From: Tachypleus tridentatus
Lineage: Eukaryota; Arthropoda; Merostomata; Xiphosura; Limulidae
NCBI RefSeq assembly: GCF_004210375.1
Contig: NC_134835.1
Span: forward strand, 71,888,447-71,952,446
Reading direction: 5' to 3'
Length of the DNA stretch: 64,000 bases
The notes beneath the pieces are model-generated. The model saw only the letters and a program-made list of their open reading frames with translations, was not told the origin of the DNA and did no database searches. Below, piece after piece: positions 36,301-51,300 of this stretch. Within the stretch, counting starts at the first letter, position 1, and each line of letters opens with the position of its first letter. The position numbers and the translations under genes are program-made.

Positions 36301-39300
36301 CTCCACCTATTCATTGCGAGATTCTAGCCATTTATGTGAGAGAAGAGAATGTACAGTGTCAGAAGATATAATTTTCCTATATGTGAAATACATTTCTGAT
36401 AAATACTTACCTCTACTCATACTCCCCACCTTTCCTTCCTACTTAAAACCAGTGCTTCCATTTTCTTCCAAAACCTAAGTGATAGTTTGGTTGAATTGAA
36501 TACAGGAAGTCACATGTGTCAAGAAAGTATGTCATTCTCTTATTGCTGGATGGTCGTCATGATGGTTTGCATGAGAAATGCATTGAAATAAGTCATTTCT
36601 AATTAAGGGGGGATAAAAGGCTTGTGGCTTGTGCAAAAATTTTTCATATAAAGAGCAACACTGAAAAGGAATGGCTGTGTGAAGTAAATGCCTATCAGAA
36701 GTACATTTTCATTTAAGGAAAATTATAATTTTATTTTGGAATGAAGTAATATTGTTGCTAAAGGTTAAGTTTCAACCTAATGGATAGAATGTTATCAGAA
36801 ATAAGTTTAGATCTTTAGTTAAAAACTTATATACATGTAGAATGAATGAATGACAAGTTTTGTATTTACATAATATTACAGTCACAAAAAATTGAGAGCT
36901 CTCTTCAAAAAACACAGACGGAAGCTTAAGAGGCAGGCCCTAGCTAACGAAAGGGAACAGCAGGAGAAGAAAGGTTAGTTATTTTTTATGTTTTAACAAT
37001 GCAATTAATCAATATCATTTTACCAGAGTATTCTTAGTGCAGACTAAAGGCATTAAAGGAATAGTTAATTTGCATAATATATTACAGTGTGTCCAACAGA
37101 ATGGATAATCTAATTTGAAATGCTGTTCAGTTTATTATAATAAACCAAATGTGTAATTTTCTCCTTTCAGTATATTTCTCTATTTACTTACACCTGAGTG
37201 TATATGTACATGTACATATCTGTAAGAACTGAATGGCAATCTTTGTTTGGACATTTAGAAGAACAGGGAAAGTCCATGAAACTTAATCCAATTGGCTTAG
37301 GCATGTTTAAAAGTTAATTACTGTGTAAACATTTTTCTTTTGCTGTAGTGGTGTTTTAATGTTAAATTGTTGAAAATGTTTATTCTTGTTTCAAGCAGAT
37401 TTCATACAGTGTAGTAGTAGAGATTTCACATGGGACTGTTTTGTATTTTGTACTGAGGTTTTAATTTGCTTGAACTCCTCTTAGAAATAGAGAAGAGCAG
37501 TCCAATAAAGCCAGATCTATAATACTTCATTCCTTAACCCAAGAATGCCACCATAGGTTCATTATGACTACTTGCAAGTTAAACCTGTATACAAAACTAA
37601 TCACTCTAGCATTTGAGGATTTAGTACAATATTATGGATTTTAAAGCAAAAATATGTGAATGTTATTATATTTTAAATATTAAAATTGTATGTGCAAGTG
37701 TTTTGTAAATTTATTTTGTGTTAATAATATATGAACATGAAATTCATTCATTGAATGGAAATATGGAAGAAAAAAAATACTACAAAATAAAGTTAGTAAT
37801 TACAGAGGTAAGCTTATTTAGTCTTTGAGAAATGGCTAAAATGTTACCTTAGTGAATTGAAGGATTTGAAATGAAAATTATATGGAAGATTAAGCCAAAA
37901 AGAAGCAGACTGTGTGTAAATTTGGTTATAAAGAACCACTATTATGTACTTGGAATAATTAACTTTTCTGTATTATTTAATATGTCACAAATGAAAAACA
38001 TAATATAGGGTTTCAATAATGGTTAAAAAGTTAAAACTGAATAATAAAGCTGAAAGGTATTTTTCATAGTAATTTTGAATACAGATGAATAGATTGGTTA
38101 GAAAATATTACGAAGAAAGGATCTGTCAGAAAGATGTAAAGTTTTGAATGAAGAAACGGAGAACATTTATAATACTAAAGTTGGTTCTCTGCATTACTCT
38201 TCCATTAGTTTCTGCTACTGAGAAATTAAGAATATTTGTGTTTTTGAAATCTAAATGAATACTTAGGTAATTTAGGTAATCACATTTTGTGTAGACTCAC
38301 AGATGCCACAAAAATATTTTAAAAAAATCAATATTTTGAGTCCCAAACTTTTCTTCCTCTTATACAAACCTGAATTGTATATTATACATACAGAGTTTGA
38401 TCTTCAATGTACCATGCTTTTCAGTACTCTTAAGTTTATATTTAACTGCCTCAAGAAACTGTTGCTGAAACAAAAGTATAAGAGAAGAAAATTTTAAATT
38501 TATGTATCTGAAGAAACAATTTGTTTCTTGGACAGAGGAACAGTGCAAATTTCTTTATGTTGTTTTGTATTTTAGTCTTTCAATTCATAATGGTTATCTT
38601 TTTATACATTGAAGATAACCAAAGCCATGAACTTAAACATAAATCTTTACACTATTTAAGACGTTTTTATAAAATAATTTGAAGTGTGTCCATACAATGT
38701 ATGGTAAAAGTTTTTTGAAAAAGAACAAATCATTTATTGATTATTTTAAGAGAAGGGTCATTGTTTTTCATTTGATTTATGGCTACATAGTCACTGGGGT
38801 TTGTAGATATGTGTGTAGAAACATGTTAAGATTGATATGTACTCTATTACTAGTATTTTGTTTGTCCATGATAATCAAAAGAAATTAATCTATAAAAAAA
38901 CAAAAGTTATGTAATCCTCAGTACATGCTCATAACAAGTTGTATAATAACACGTTCAGTATAAAATGTGGAAGTAAATATTTCAATAAAAAAGCGAATAG
39001 AGCAGAGTAACAAAAAAATCTGTGCATGTCTGTGATAAGCACATTTTACTGGAAGATTGCTATATTATCAAACATACTTGTCCACCTAGTTAATTAAGAA
39101 TTTTAAATTCCTTAACAAAAACAAAGTTTTGAGTAGAATACTCATCATATCAAGAATATTTCTGGGTCTTATTTTGGGGGGTGAGGTCAATTATTTGATG
39201 AGCAGATAAGTATTGAAAAACAAACTAACATAAGGTAATATTTGTGCTTAATGAAAATGTGCTATTGTCATTAACAGTAACTTCAGAAAAAATAGAAAAT

Positions 39301-42300
39301 TTTCTGTTACTACTGGATTCTGTATTGCAATGAACAATACATTTTATTAAAATAAAGTTCTAGGGTTAATCTTGATTTCCTACTTGTTATTGTCTTATTT
39401 TTCTACTTGTGCACCTTGTTTATTGTATTATGACAAGATTTGAAATGTATTCATTTTTGCAGTTATAAACAGTGATGTATGACAACATATTAGTCAGTTG
39501 CATGATAATATACACTAGGCTTAGCTTCGTATTCATTACAAAGTGTAATTATTTAATTTATTTAGTTCAAGGTTCTTAAAATTTGCATTTTTTTATGTTT
39601 AACATCAAAATCCACCAAAGGTAAGAGAGAACATTGCTGAATGGCTTGAGTCTGTGAAAAATTCAAATATCCTTACAAATAAACATAATTTTATCGAATT
39701 ATTTATTTATTATTATTATTAATTAATTACCATTTTTTACTGTGTACAGTAAAGAATTGGTGAAAGTAATGCTTACTAGATGATGGTATGTTGATATTAT
39801 GCAATATGCCTTCTAAAAAACCATTGAAACAAAAGCTTCATAGAGTGGTTTACATAATTTCTTTTTATTGTGGTACCAAAATAACAATATACAATAAGAA
39901 GATACAGATAATGAGATGAAAGCAAGTGTTATTGTAGATGTATCACAGACAGGAGAATCTGAGACAAGATCAGACCATCCCAGTCACGCCAGTAACAATA
40001 AAAAAAATCATGACACTGATAGTGACAAGTCTAAATCCAAATCTAATGCTGATACATCCTTACAACACAAAAATTATGAAGACAAAAAGAGGAAAAAGCT
40101 TGGAAAAATTAATGTGAATGTGTAATGTATAATAATGAGGAAGATTTCGTGTTCTATTTGTATTGTTGAAAAGATTACTGGTACCAAAAAACAGTTAAAG
40201 AAATTGATGAAAGCAAGCAAGGATTTTTAAAAAGATATTAAAATTCCATCAGAAATGTAGAGCATGTGTAAAATGTAGTGCAGCAATCCAAGAAATAGTT
40301 GCACCCAAATTGACTCCCATGGCCAAAATACAGAAGCACATAAATGCAGACAATAAGGCAATAAGTAATGTGTGACTTAAAAACATCTTACTTAATATAA
40401 AATGTGTCCATCTTGAAAGTGTGTAGAAACTGCATGTGAGAATAACATTTTCAAATCATTTATGATATTTGAAAATCAAATGAATATAAATAATGCTTAT
40501 GTTTTTGTCCTAAGTATGACAGTAATGATTGAAAGTACACAGACTGTAGGTATACCCCATGTAATGAAAGAGGAAAGTGAAATTTTCCTATTAATACCTC
40601 TAGCAACCACCCCTACAGCCACAACTGGAGCTATCAAATTAATGCATGTAAATGAAAAATAACTTCTTGACATGATCAGAATTGTTCTTAGTTGATTAGA
40701 CCATATTTGACAGGTCCAGATGCAAAAGTCTAGGAGTGGGTAGAGAACAAATAAACAAACCACTCAAATTATAGTAGGATAAAACACAGTAAATAAGCAG
40801 GTCTATTATAAAAATGTATAATTCCAACAAGGCATATATGTAGATGTGGGCTTCCAAAATTTATACTTGCCTTATTATATCTACATGTAATATCCAAACT
40901 CACATTACTAATCATATGACCACTTAAACTTCATTTGTTAAGTTTATTGAAACTTCTTATCAACTCTGAGTCTTAACCAGAATATTTAAATTACTTTGCT
41001 TTCAAATATACACATAAAATTTCAAACAAATCTTTAAAGATGAAATTTTATAAACCAGATATACCAATTATTCTAGTAACTTGTCTCTACACTTTTCCAA
41101 AATTTTGTTATTTTTATTGTAATAGTTGGTTGGTTGATTTAGTGTTTTATGGCACAAAGCAGCTTAGGCTATCTGTGCCATATTATAATAGAAGGACTAG
41201 AGCTGTATATTAGTTTAAATTTAAGGGATCCCTATAGATTATTTGAAGTTACAATAACCTTTTTACTATTAAATTAAAAATTCTCTAAACAAATTCCATG
41301 ACTTTTTTTTTACATCATTTTCACTGCATCTAAATGATCAGTAGAAATTTTCAAAATTCTGATATGATACATACCTCTCTCACACAAAACCTTTTACTAG
41401 TCTTTATCTTCCCTCTAATGCATTAAGAAATTTTATGTTCACTTGGCTCATTAGCCTTTTTACCCCCTCAATTAAAGCTGCTCATTTGGCATGTATAGTG
41501 CATGTGACAACCCTCCACCAGTGCAGTAGGATACATTCTCTTGGAGCAGCTAACTCCCTCTGTATTATATTTCTGGAATTTCACTTTCTCAATTGGCATG
41601 CTGAGAGTCAGACAGGTTTCTTGCTTACTTTTGATATGCTTGTTTTGTGAATATTTCATATTTTATTGCCTACCCACATATGTGCTATTTTTCAAGTTAG
41701 TCTAATGTCTAATTTGTTTTTCTAATATTAGATTGTATTTCACATTTGTTGCAAATTATAAATTCACATGTCAATTTTCATTCTCCCATTGATTTTTTGG
41801 GGGGAAACTTGGGTCCCTTTGTGGTCAATACTGCCATGTCTTTTTCTCTACTCTTTCCTTGTTGAGAAGGGGTATGCCTCTTGCAGAAAACATTTGCTCC
41901 CATCTTCCCTCAAGGCCACATCATTTTAAGTGATATTGTGTTTATTCAGAGTTCTGGGTTTATGTGACTGGGTTGTATAATACTGTATCTTTTCTGGCAA
42001 GTTAGTTATCTCAACCTTCTTCCTCTTCTAGTGATCCTATTGTTGTGTCACATGCTCCTAAGTTCACACCTCATCCTTTTCCCATACCTGTCATAAACAT
42101 CAGGAACAGTATCAGAACTATCCTCTGAAATCAAGTTCTATAGTGGTCAGGATCCACTGCTTCATGGACATTTGGAAGGCATCCTCTATGTATCAGTGGA
42201 TCCTATGGGTTTTAATAGAGGGTCTATCTCTTCAATTCTGTTCTCCCCCACTCCCTTCCTTTTCCTCCACCCTTTTTCTTCATACAAAAAGATCTGGTTT

Positions 42301-45300
42301 CATGCCTTCATATGTCTTTTCAATGAAGCTGAAGAGCCAGTGATTCATGTTTATCCAAATTTTTATTCTTGAATTTTTGTCATCCCAAAGAAAACCAGAG
42401 ATTATATATCAGGTATTGACATTCTGGACCCCATGTTTTAAAATGGAATATCTTCTGTCTCTTCATTGCATTTTCACTCCAGGTCTATGCAAGATCATAT
42501 TTGATACATATCTTTGTGCATTCCTATCCCAAAATTTTCTTCAGGATATTCATGAGGTATGCATATTCCAGTTTCAGGTTTACCACAGCTCCTTAGATGT
42601 TTTGTTATATTGTTCAGGCCTCCCATCAGCATCTCTGTTATTTGTGTCTTGGGACTCATCATTTAATGGGTGACTGGCTTCTGGCTCTTTCCTGTTTGGC
42701 ATTAGTAGTGCAAACTCATTTCCTGTTTAAAGAGACACCAAGGGTAGGTTACATGATTAAGGTGAAATCAATCATTTCTCTTGGTCAAAATCTCACCCAT
42801 TTGGAAATGTTTTTCAATTCTTATTGCAGTCAGGCACATCTTTCTCCTATTCATATTCAGGATATTCAGCTGTTGGTATTCAAAGCTCTATCCTCTCCTT
42901 TTCTGCAGACTCAAGAGATAATATCTCTGAGGGATGTGGTCTTCTTTGAGAGAATTCATTCCACTCAGCCATGCTCACATGCATTCTCTTCAAAAGAAAC
43001 TACAAGATCAGTGAAAATTGTCTCCTGGATACATTGGATTTTCCAGCTGTCCTTCCTGCTTTTTATCTGAGGAGATTTGGCTTGATAGTTTGACAGAATC
43101 AATACTGTGATTGGAATTCCTCATACACCTCTTCATCTGGATCAACTTCATTTCATGGATGATTTTCTTGTGTGGAATAAGGTGCTTTTCTTGATGCACA
43201 GGACATTTCTGAGACTTGGTCTTCCTGTCATTCTTCTGGAACTATTGGCAATTTTTCAGTCCATGTCTCACTTCTATCTTCTGTGAGGGTGATAGTTATG
43301 GTGCATTCAAACAATTTCTTAGTGATCTCCTACATCAAGTAAGAGGGTACCCTTTGTTTTTACATGCTGTAACTTCTTTTATGGGCACACTAGTGCCAGA
43401 TTCAGCTATTAACATGCCATTTCTCTGGTGCTATAAGTCTTTTAGCAGATTAATTGCAGCATTCACACAAAGTCCTTCCAATGGAGTGGTCTTTGGATCC
43501 TTCATTGCCAAACTCCCTCAAGGTGGATTCCTGTGCATGGTGATAAATAATCTCAGAGAAGGTTCTGTACTTTCAGTTTACCTTCTCTGGGATCTAAACA
43601 TCTACCCACATGTTTGCCATGTGTGGTGACCCATGAAGGGTAGGAGAGAATCCTGGGGGTTGAGGGGTCCAAACCACTTTGACCTTGAATTTGTATAGAT
43701 GGGTGCCTCCCCCTCCCAGTGTAAGTCAGCTAGTCCACTTGATTTAGGATCAACCACATATACAAGTGTTGGACATTTTCAGCAAGTGTTGTGGACATTC
43801 TGTGTGATATTAGTGTTTGAGTATGATGTTCACGAAACCCTGGCATTGCTGCAGTTCCTTGTTTAGCATTGTAGTGCATCCCCTCATAGGACTCAATGGT
43901 GTGTGGGCACGTAAATGTATTTTGCCTTTATTGTAAATACCTTATTTATGAAAAAAATAAAATAAAAATGAAAAAATTGACAAAAACAGGTTATCATGAA
44001 ATGGCCAAACATGAATTACTATGTTGCACAGTCACCATTACAGTTATATTCTATACCTTGATTTCTAATTATGCATATTTTGTTTGAGAAATCCTTAGGG
44101 CAGATGCCTCCCTTTTTTATTTAAAAGTTGATTAGAGAAGCTTGCTGGCTCCCCTAAGTCAGTAAAGAAGTTGCACTCTGGAGACATTTTGGTGGAAACA
44201 TCTTCACCACAACATTCCAAAATCCTCTTCAAATCAAAGGTCATTGGGGATGCACCCATCCATGTTACTCCCCATTCTATTTTGAACTCTTCCAGAGGAG
44301 TTATAGTTCAGAGGGATTTAAAAAACATTCCTGAGTTGAAGATCTTTGCTGGTTTCTTCAGCCAGGTTGTTTCTGCAGTGTGCCAAATCTCCACTTGCAA
44401 AGACAGAGTTATGATGCCTACTAATACTCTGATATTGATGTTTACATCACCACATCCTTCTGCCACAGTCAAATCAGGTTATTTGAATTGTAAGGTATGG
44501 CCATACATTTCCAACCCTCTCAGATGTTTCCAGTGTCAGTGGTACGGTCACTCAAAAACATTTTGTCATGGTTTTTTAACATGCTTGTTATGGTGGCATA
44601 GGCTACAGTGCTTATGAGTGTGAAATAGAACCACACTATATTAACTGTAGTGGTCCACACCCTTCTTGCTCTATTTCTTACCCTAAGTGGGTGGAGGAGA
44701 AAGAGGTGCAATGCTTGAAGAATATAAATAATATTTCCTACCCAGAGGCTCCATTCCAGACCTATGCTGCTGCATTCCATTTCATTCCCACAGTGGGAGT
44801 GCAGACAGATCTCTCTGTTCCTCCAACAGAGTAACTTGTGAAACATCTAAAGAGTCTTTTGTCCTCCATGATCACAAGAGTTGGCAAAACAACATCTATT
44901 TTTATCACTGCCCCCATCACTCATTGCTTTCTTTTATCTGGGACTGATGCACCAATGTGTGGTCTGTGTGACACTAAAATCACAGTCACCCCCATTTCAC
45001 TGTTATGCCATCGTTACAACTGTGGGCGATGGCACCATTTTAAACATATTTTTACCATGGTGATACCATCCATCTCAATTGTGTTTATAAATTTTTAAGG
45101 GCCATTAGCCTTTTTAACTCTATTTAGTTTTTTTAATTTGAAAATTGGACTTTGTTTTGTATTACACTGATACCTTTTTGTGTTTTTATAATTTTACTTT
45201 TATTTTTTACCAGTTGTTTGGCACAAACAACTAACCAACCAATCAGTATCAAACTGGCATCATTCCTGTTTCTCAGACTTTGGGAGTTGATGTCTTTGTG

Positions 45301-48300
45301 CTTATACATTTCATCCTCAATATTCTTTCCTTAATCCAAGCCATTCTGTGTTTGATACTTTTGGTGACTCTATTGACCAGCTCAATTTTTTTTCCTAATT
45401 CTTGAACCTCTTGAGATGACTATCTTTATCTCTGTCACTCCTTTGTCAACCTGACCTGGAAGTCTTTCATCCTGCTATTCCCTTCCTCTAGCTTCATGCT
45501 TTGTTTTTGTCATATCACTTGCGAGATGCGTTGGTTTCATATAGCATGCTGCTTCTTTCCTTTGCTCAAGCCACTCCTCTACTTTGCCAACTTATCAATG
45601 CCATGGTCTATCTGGCAGGGTATCCATCCTGCTGTCCCTCACTTTTCCCAGTTTTTCACATGGCTCTTTGATCAAGATCTTTCATTTTCAGCTGTTTCTG
45701 ACTATTATGCTTCTTTGTCAAATACATTACATTTTACTAAGTTCTGTCAGATTTTTTCATCATCTCTCCTTTCCCTCTTGTTCCAATATTTTTATCTTAT
45801 TCATCCTCTGTTGTCCCAGTCCTTTGAACTGCACCATGTATCTTCTTTCCCTTAATGTATGTTTCTTTCTCCTGCTTGCCTCTGGTTGATGTCAGTCTGA
45901 CATTTTTGCCATTGTTGTTTCTTGTACCCTTCACCACAGTACCTTCATTGTCTTACTTTCTGACAATTCATTTCTTTCCAAAACCTCTTTTGTCCAGAAA
46001 AGGGAATCTGCCTACATCCTGTCTCTATACCTTCCATTTCCCATGTTTATTCCCAATCGAATCCTGATCACTTTCATGCTGCATATGCATCGAGGTGCTA
46101 TGTTATGGTTCCTGTTCACATTTGTTTCTCCCCTGGAATCCTTCTGTATCTTATCATGTTTTCCCATCTCCCTTGAAGGTTGAGTTAATCAGCTTATTCA
46201 TTTGGTTTACTTTTTCCTATCCTTCAAAGAGTGCCTTCTTTATTGTCTTTTCTCATAAAATTTGAAATATCACTGTCTCTGGTGGCTTGTTTTTGTTGTT
46301 TTCTGGAGGGGATTGTCCATGCTGAAATGTGGTTCACTATTCATAGTTTTGTATCTTATTACTTGTAACATTTGGCTGTAACCTTCTCTGATGGATATCA
46401 TCTCCATCCAGTGATAATTCTCTGTGCTACGGTTCATCTGTAACTTGGATGACTGTATTTTTTATATTCTGTTTTTTTTTGGTTTTTTTTACAGGAGCCT
46501 TGCCTTATGTTTTTGTTACACATTTGAATCCCACTCAGTGGAATATAAACTGATATCTCTGTCTCATTCTATTCAATACTTAATGGTCTGTTACTCGTGG
46601 ACTGTCATGAGTAAAGCAGAAGGGGATTTCTACTCCATCAGTTGAATAAATCAGGAATGCTTTGCTTTCCAAAATAGTGTTTTGTGGTCACACATTACAC
46701 TTTTTCTGGTGTTGTTCCTTTGGACTTACCACCACTTTTTACCCTCCTTTCTTCAAATGGAGTTTGAAAGTCTTACTTTTCAATTCCTAACCACAGGGGT
46801 GATGGATCACGGAGGCTTCTTCAATAGTGTAGCGTGTATGCAGTCACATTATTTCTCTTCTACTTTCTTGAGAAGAGGACTAATGGGGGATACCCTCCTT
46901 TTGCTCCATTCTAGGTTATTGTTTCAGGGGGTCTAATGTGGGAGGGAACTTGACCGTCAAATGCTGGATTCTCCTTGTAATACCAAGTTCAGGTTTATGA
47001 CACCTTTTACCTGCAGTTGGACTATTAGATGTCCCTCTCTTGGTAATTCCAATTGCAGGATGACTATTCCCTCTTCCTAGAGTTGGGTTCAGGGGACTTA
47101 TCCATATTTTCAAGGGGCATGTGATAATTTTATTCCTTGCCCTTATTGTTGAGTGGATCTTGTTCTTTTTGTACTCTTAATACTGGCTACAGGATATATC
47201 CTGTTCATGTGGTTGAAATGAGATTTACACACTGCCCCATAATTTTGGGCTCAGTTTGCCATACTTTTGCCTCCAATGGTTGATGTGAAAATTCGTCTGG
47301 TAATTGCCATTTGCTTACTTTGTCATTGTAATTTCAAATGCTTACAGTATAGAACTCTGTTTACTTGCAGTTTAGGTTTGTTTATGAATATTGTTCATGA
47401 CCTGCTTGTCCTGGCTATGTTAAAATGTGTATATTCAAATGATTCTTTGCCACTACTCGTGATATGGAACTGAGGTTTTGCAGCAGTAGTTGGGTTGGCC
47501 CTCAATGCCATCCATTTCACAACACTTCATTTTTTAAGGGAATATCTGTTCCAGAAGTGATGCACTCCCTCTCATGTAATCTTTTCTTCAATTCCTGTGC
47601 AAAGCTGTTTGATTCCCTGTAAGTGCTTTCCATAGAGAATTCCTTACTTCAATGTCACGCTGATCCCTCTATCTCCTCGATGTGAGATTCTAGCTTTGTG
47701 TGAGATCTTTGTGTATTGTATCTGAAGTTATTATTTTTTTATACTGATAATAATATCCTATAAATACTTAACCTCCACTGACATACTTCCCATTTTTAGT
47801 ACATGAAATGTAATACAGAGAGAGCCAGCTGCTTCAGGAGTTTGTTTTGCTCCTTTTGGTGGAAGGTAATTGCATGCTTTATACATAATAAATGAGAAGC
47901 TTGAACTGAGGGGGTATAAAAGCTAGTGACTCAAATAAGAATAGAATTATTTAATACATTAGAGGGCAGATAAAGATTGAGAAAAGGAAGTAAACATCTA
48001 TCAGAAATATATTTAAGTACAGAAAAATTATAACTTTTTCATTTGATACTCTTTTTTTTTTTTCAATATGATTAAGTTATACTATGAACAGCTATGCAGA
48101 GGTTAAATTTTGGTTGATAATTTTTGAACCCAACTATTCAGCTTCTTTAAACCTTTCGAAATTCATCTTAAGTTCCAGAGCTTTACTTTTCATAAGTTTC
48201 GAAGTGTTTTATAGCAAGTAATAGAATTTTAAACAGTTCTTCCTCAGTTTTTTTACTGCATTTGAAATTGGTAATGTTTTACAAGTTAGAGACAAAACTA

Positions 48301-51300
48301 ATTATCTAAGGACTTTAATGTAACACCCCATATTGTGTATATACAAAAAATGCTACAAGTTCTTAATGTACAAATGTGTTGTACACTAAAAAATCAGATG
48401 TGGTACAAACATATTTGTACTCTCTATGTGTCCACGAATTTTCATTGTCAATTAAACTCAGATGCTGACAAGTCTGTGTGTAAGGTAATGCTCATGTAAA
48501 AAATTAAAATACATTTGTTCATCATACAGTGTGCATGTTGCATTAATCTTTAAAACCTCCATAATGCACATCTACAGTTCTTTTTTAAAGTAACCTTATA
48601 TCTTGTCTGATATTTATTCTCTTTTGGTATGAACTGTGACTAAGTTAGCAATGTAAGGTGAAATGAATTATTTATAACTCTGACATCAAATACATAATAT
48701 CATTTTGAATGAAACTAAATGGTTGTGCTATGTGATCTCAGCACCCCACCTATGCACAGTTATTTTAAGAGTAGTTTGATAAGTTTGAAAAGAAAAATCT
48801 TGTAGCCTTAAAATGTAAATCTTGTATGATGCATCATTATCTGCAAACCCTAATCTTGCTTTCATATATTAGATCTATTATAGTAAGTGGTGGTTGGTGA
48901 CTACAAAATAATTATACTGGAAGATTTCTCTATGATGGAAATACTTGGAACTCACATTGTCTAATCATATGAAAAGATTATCTCTAGTTAATAATGCTAT
49001 GTTAATACATTTATAAGAATTGAGCAAATTAAAAGTGGGACAAAAATCCTCCAATTCAATCTGTGAGTCAGAGTATATGTTAAGTGGATAAATGTTGTGT
49101 GTTAAACAGAGGAAGAAGCAAGAGGAGAATCTTCAAAATATCACACAGTAGAAGAAAAAGAAAGAGAAGAACTCATACTAGAAGAATATGAAAACCGAGA
49201 AAGGTATTTTGTACTCTTTATCATAGTGTAAGAATTTATAAATGTTTATAAGTTTTTATCAGCTTGTTGATGTTCATTAACTTAAAATCAGGTGTTGTTT
49301 AACAAATGACTAAATGTTTGTCACAACCCAGCTTCTTCAAATACTTATACATTATATAATTTGTTGGGGACATGATTATAGGACAATATTTTACTAAATA
49401 TCATTTACTCCACTGGCTTGCATCACCTTTCCAAACTTCTGCTTATGTTTGAGTATTTTGTAGTCCACTGTGCATTAGATGTGTTTTTCTATTGTTCCAA
49501 AGGTTGACCTCCTGGTTAGCATTAAATCTTTGCTATAGATATGTTATTTCCATAATCATAGAAGTTGTTTCTCTACAGACTGTTCCATCCATTCTTTAAT
49601 GATTGTGTTGTGTATAGTCATGATTTGTGTGACCTTGTGTTAATGCTTTTGTTTATCATCATCCATAGATAGTCAGTTTTATATATAGTGTATATTTCGT
49701 CTCTAAGTCGGTAATCATCTGTTTTGGTTTTTTGATAACTTACTCAAGAGATTGGATATTCTATATCATGGACATTTAATTCATTTTTTGTTGAACAATA
49801 TTTGTTGATCTTCATTTAAGAGATGTTCAACTTGATCTTTCACTTTTTTTTTTTTTTCTGTACTGTGAAGTGTTTCCACTCTCCCCACCAGGCTAGGAGT
49901 CTGAATGTTCTCCATTTTTTTCTGAAAATTGTGTACTCATTAACCTTCCTGCTTTAAGCAGGTAAAAGTGTGCACCACATGGCTTCTCAGAGTCACATTC
50001 AAAATTTAATTATGCTACTGTATTATGAGTGTGTATGAATGAATAAAGTAAGTAAATAAATCAAATTTTAATATCATATAAGATATAAGTCCATAATTTT
50101 ATAAGGAAGTGTTTCACATAATCCTTCATCTCAGCTAGTATGAGAATAACATCATTTATTCTGTGGGTCTTTTTCTACCATTCTCTAAAATATGGAATTA
50201 AACAGAAATTACTCATTCTTTTATAAATATTACTAAGTCAAAATCTAATTTTATAGCCTTCAATCACTTTTTGTTTACAAAATTATAAATTAGAAAATCA
50301 AACTTTCTTGCCACACTGTGTAGCTCAAGATGCCTATTATGGGTATTAAAGCTTTTATTAAAATAAAGTAGAGAACAACATTTCAACATTCTTAGGTCAT
50401 CTTCAGGTTAATTAAGAGAGTTTGTAACTAACCATTGTCAGACACATGTTAGGGACAAGAATGTAAATGGGTACAGGATTGTAAAGGGCATTACAGTATA
50501 TGTTAGGTTATTAATTAGTACGTGAAAGAGGTGTTCCTTTATATTGGTTTAATTTTGTTTTGAATTGTTGTATAAGTTGGGCTTCTTTGATTTTGTGTTT
50601 GTTTGTTTCCCTATTTAGTATCTGGGTGTTTTCTATGGTTGTGTTTGATTTACAGTGTTCAGAATTGTGGAGGTGTTTTGTGTGTGTGTGTGTTCTTTAA
50701 ATCTGGTTTCCATTTTTCTGCTTGTTTCCCCAATATAGAAGTCGTGGCAATTGTTTCATTGTATGTTGTAAATAATGTCAGTGTTGTGTTTGTTAGTGCA
50801 GTTTTTACATAGTATGGACTTTAGTTTTGTACCTGGCTTTTGAATAAATTTGATGTTCAATGTTGTGTTATAAGTTTTTTCAAATTGTTGGCTATTTTTT
50901 TGCTGTTTTGCAATCTTTCTTGTGTGTCTAAGTGCTTTGGATGCCACTAATCTTAAGGCAACTCCCACATAGTTTCCCTAATTTTAATGTGAACTGCACT
51001 GGTACATCATAATGTCATCATACAACAAAAGTTCTCCATCAGTACAAAGGAGAAATAGCCTCCATGTGCAGTCACTCCTCCCATGCACTTATATCCATAA
51101 TAATTTCATTCTTCTCCTCAACAGTCAATGTATTGAACAGACTACTTAAATTTCTTGTCTGGTTAATTTGTTGAGGTTTGTACTTTTATTGAAACTTTTA
51201 GTCTTTCTTTAGCCTATTTTATCCAAAAGCTTTAAACTTTTATGAATTCTGAAGAGATGGTGACTATAACTCATCCTGTATGAATGATCTTCACACACAC

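Larger units (their letters stand above)
42000..47870 (+). mobile_element. DIRS-like tyrosine-recombinase retrotransposon, split by a LINE copy
   Basis: The order is gag-end/linker, reverse transcriptase, RNase H (to ~43600), LINE insertion (43600-45242), then tyrosine recombinase (45250-46430) and a terminal region (46430-47870). The left and right parts read as one interrupted coding region: the frame ending NSVLSVYLL-like at ~43590 continues with LGVDVFVL at ~45275. Many stops. The outer ends are approximate because inverted terminal repeats were not found by eye. Confidence 0.75.
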
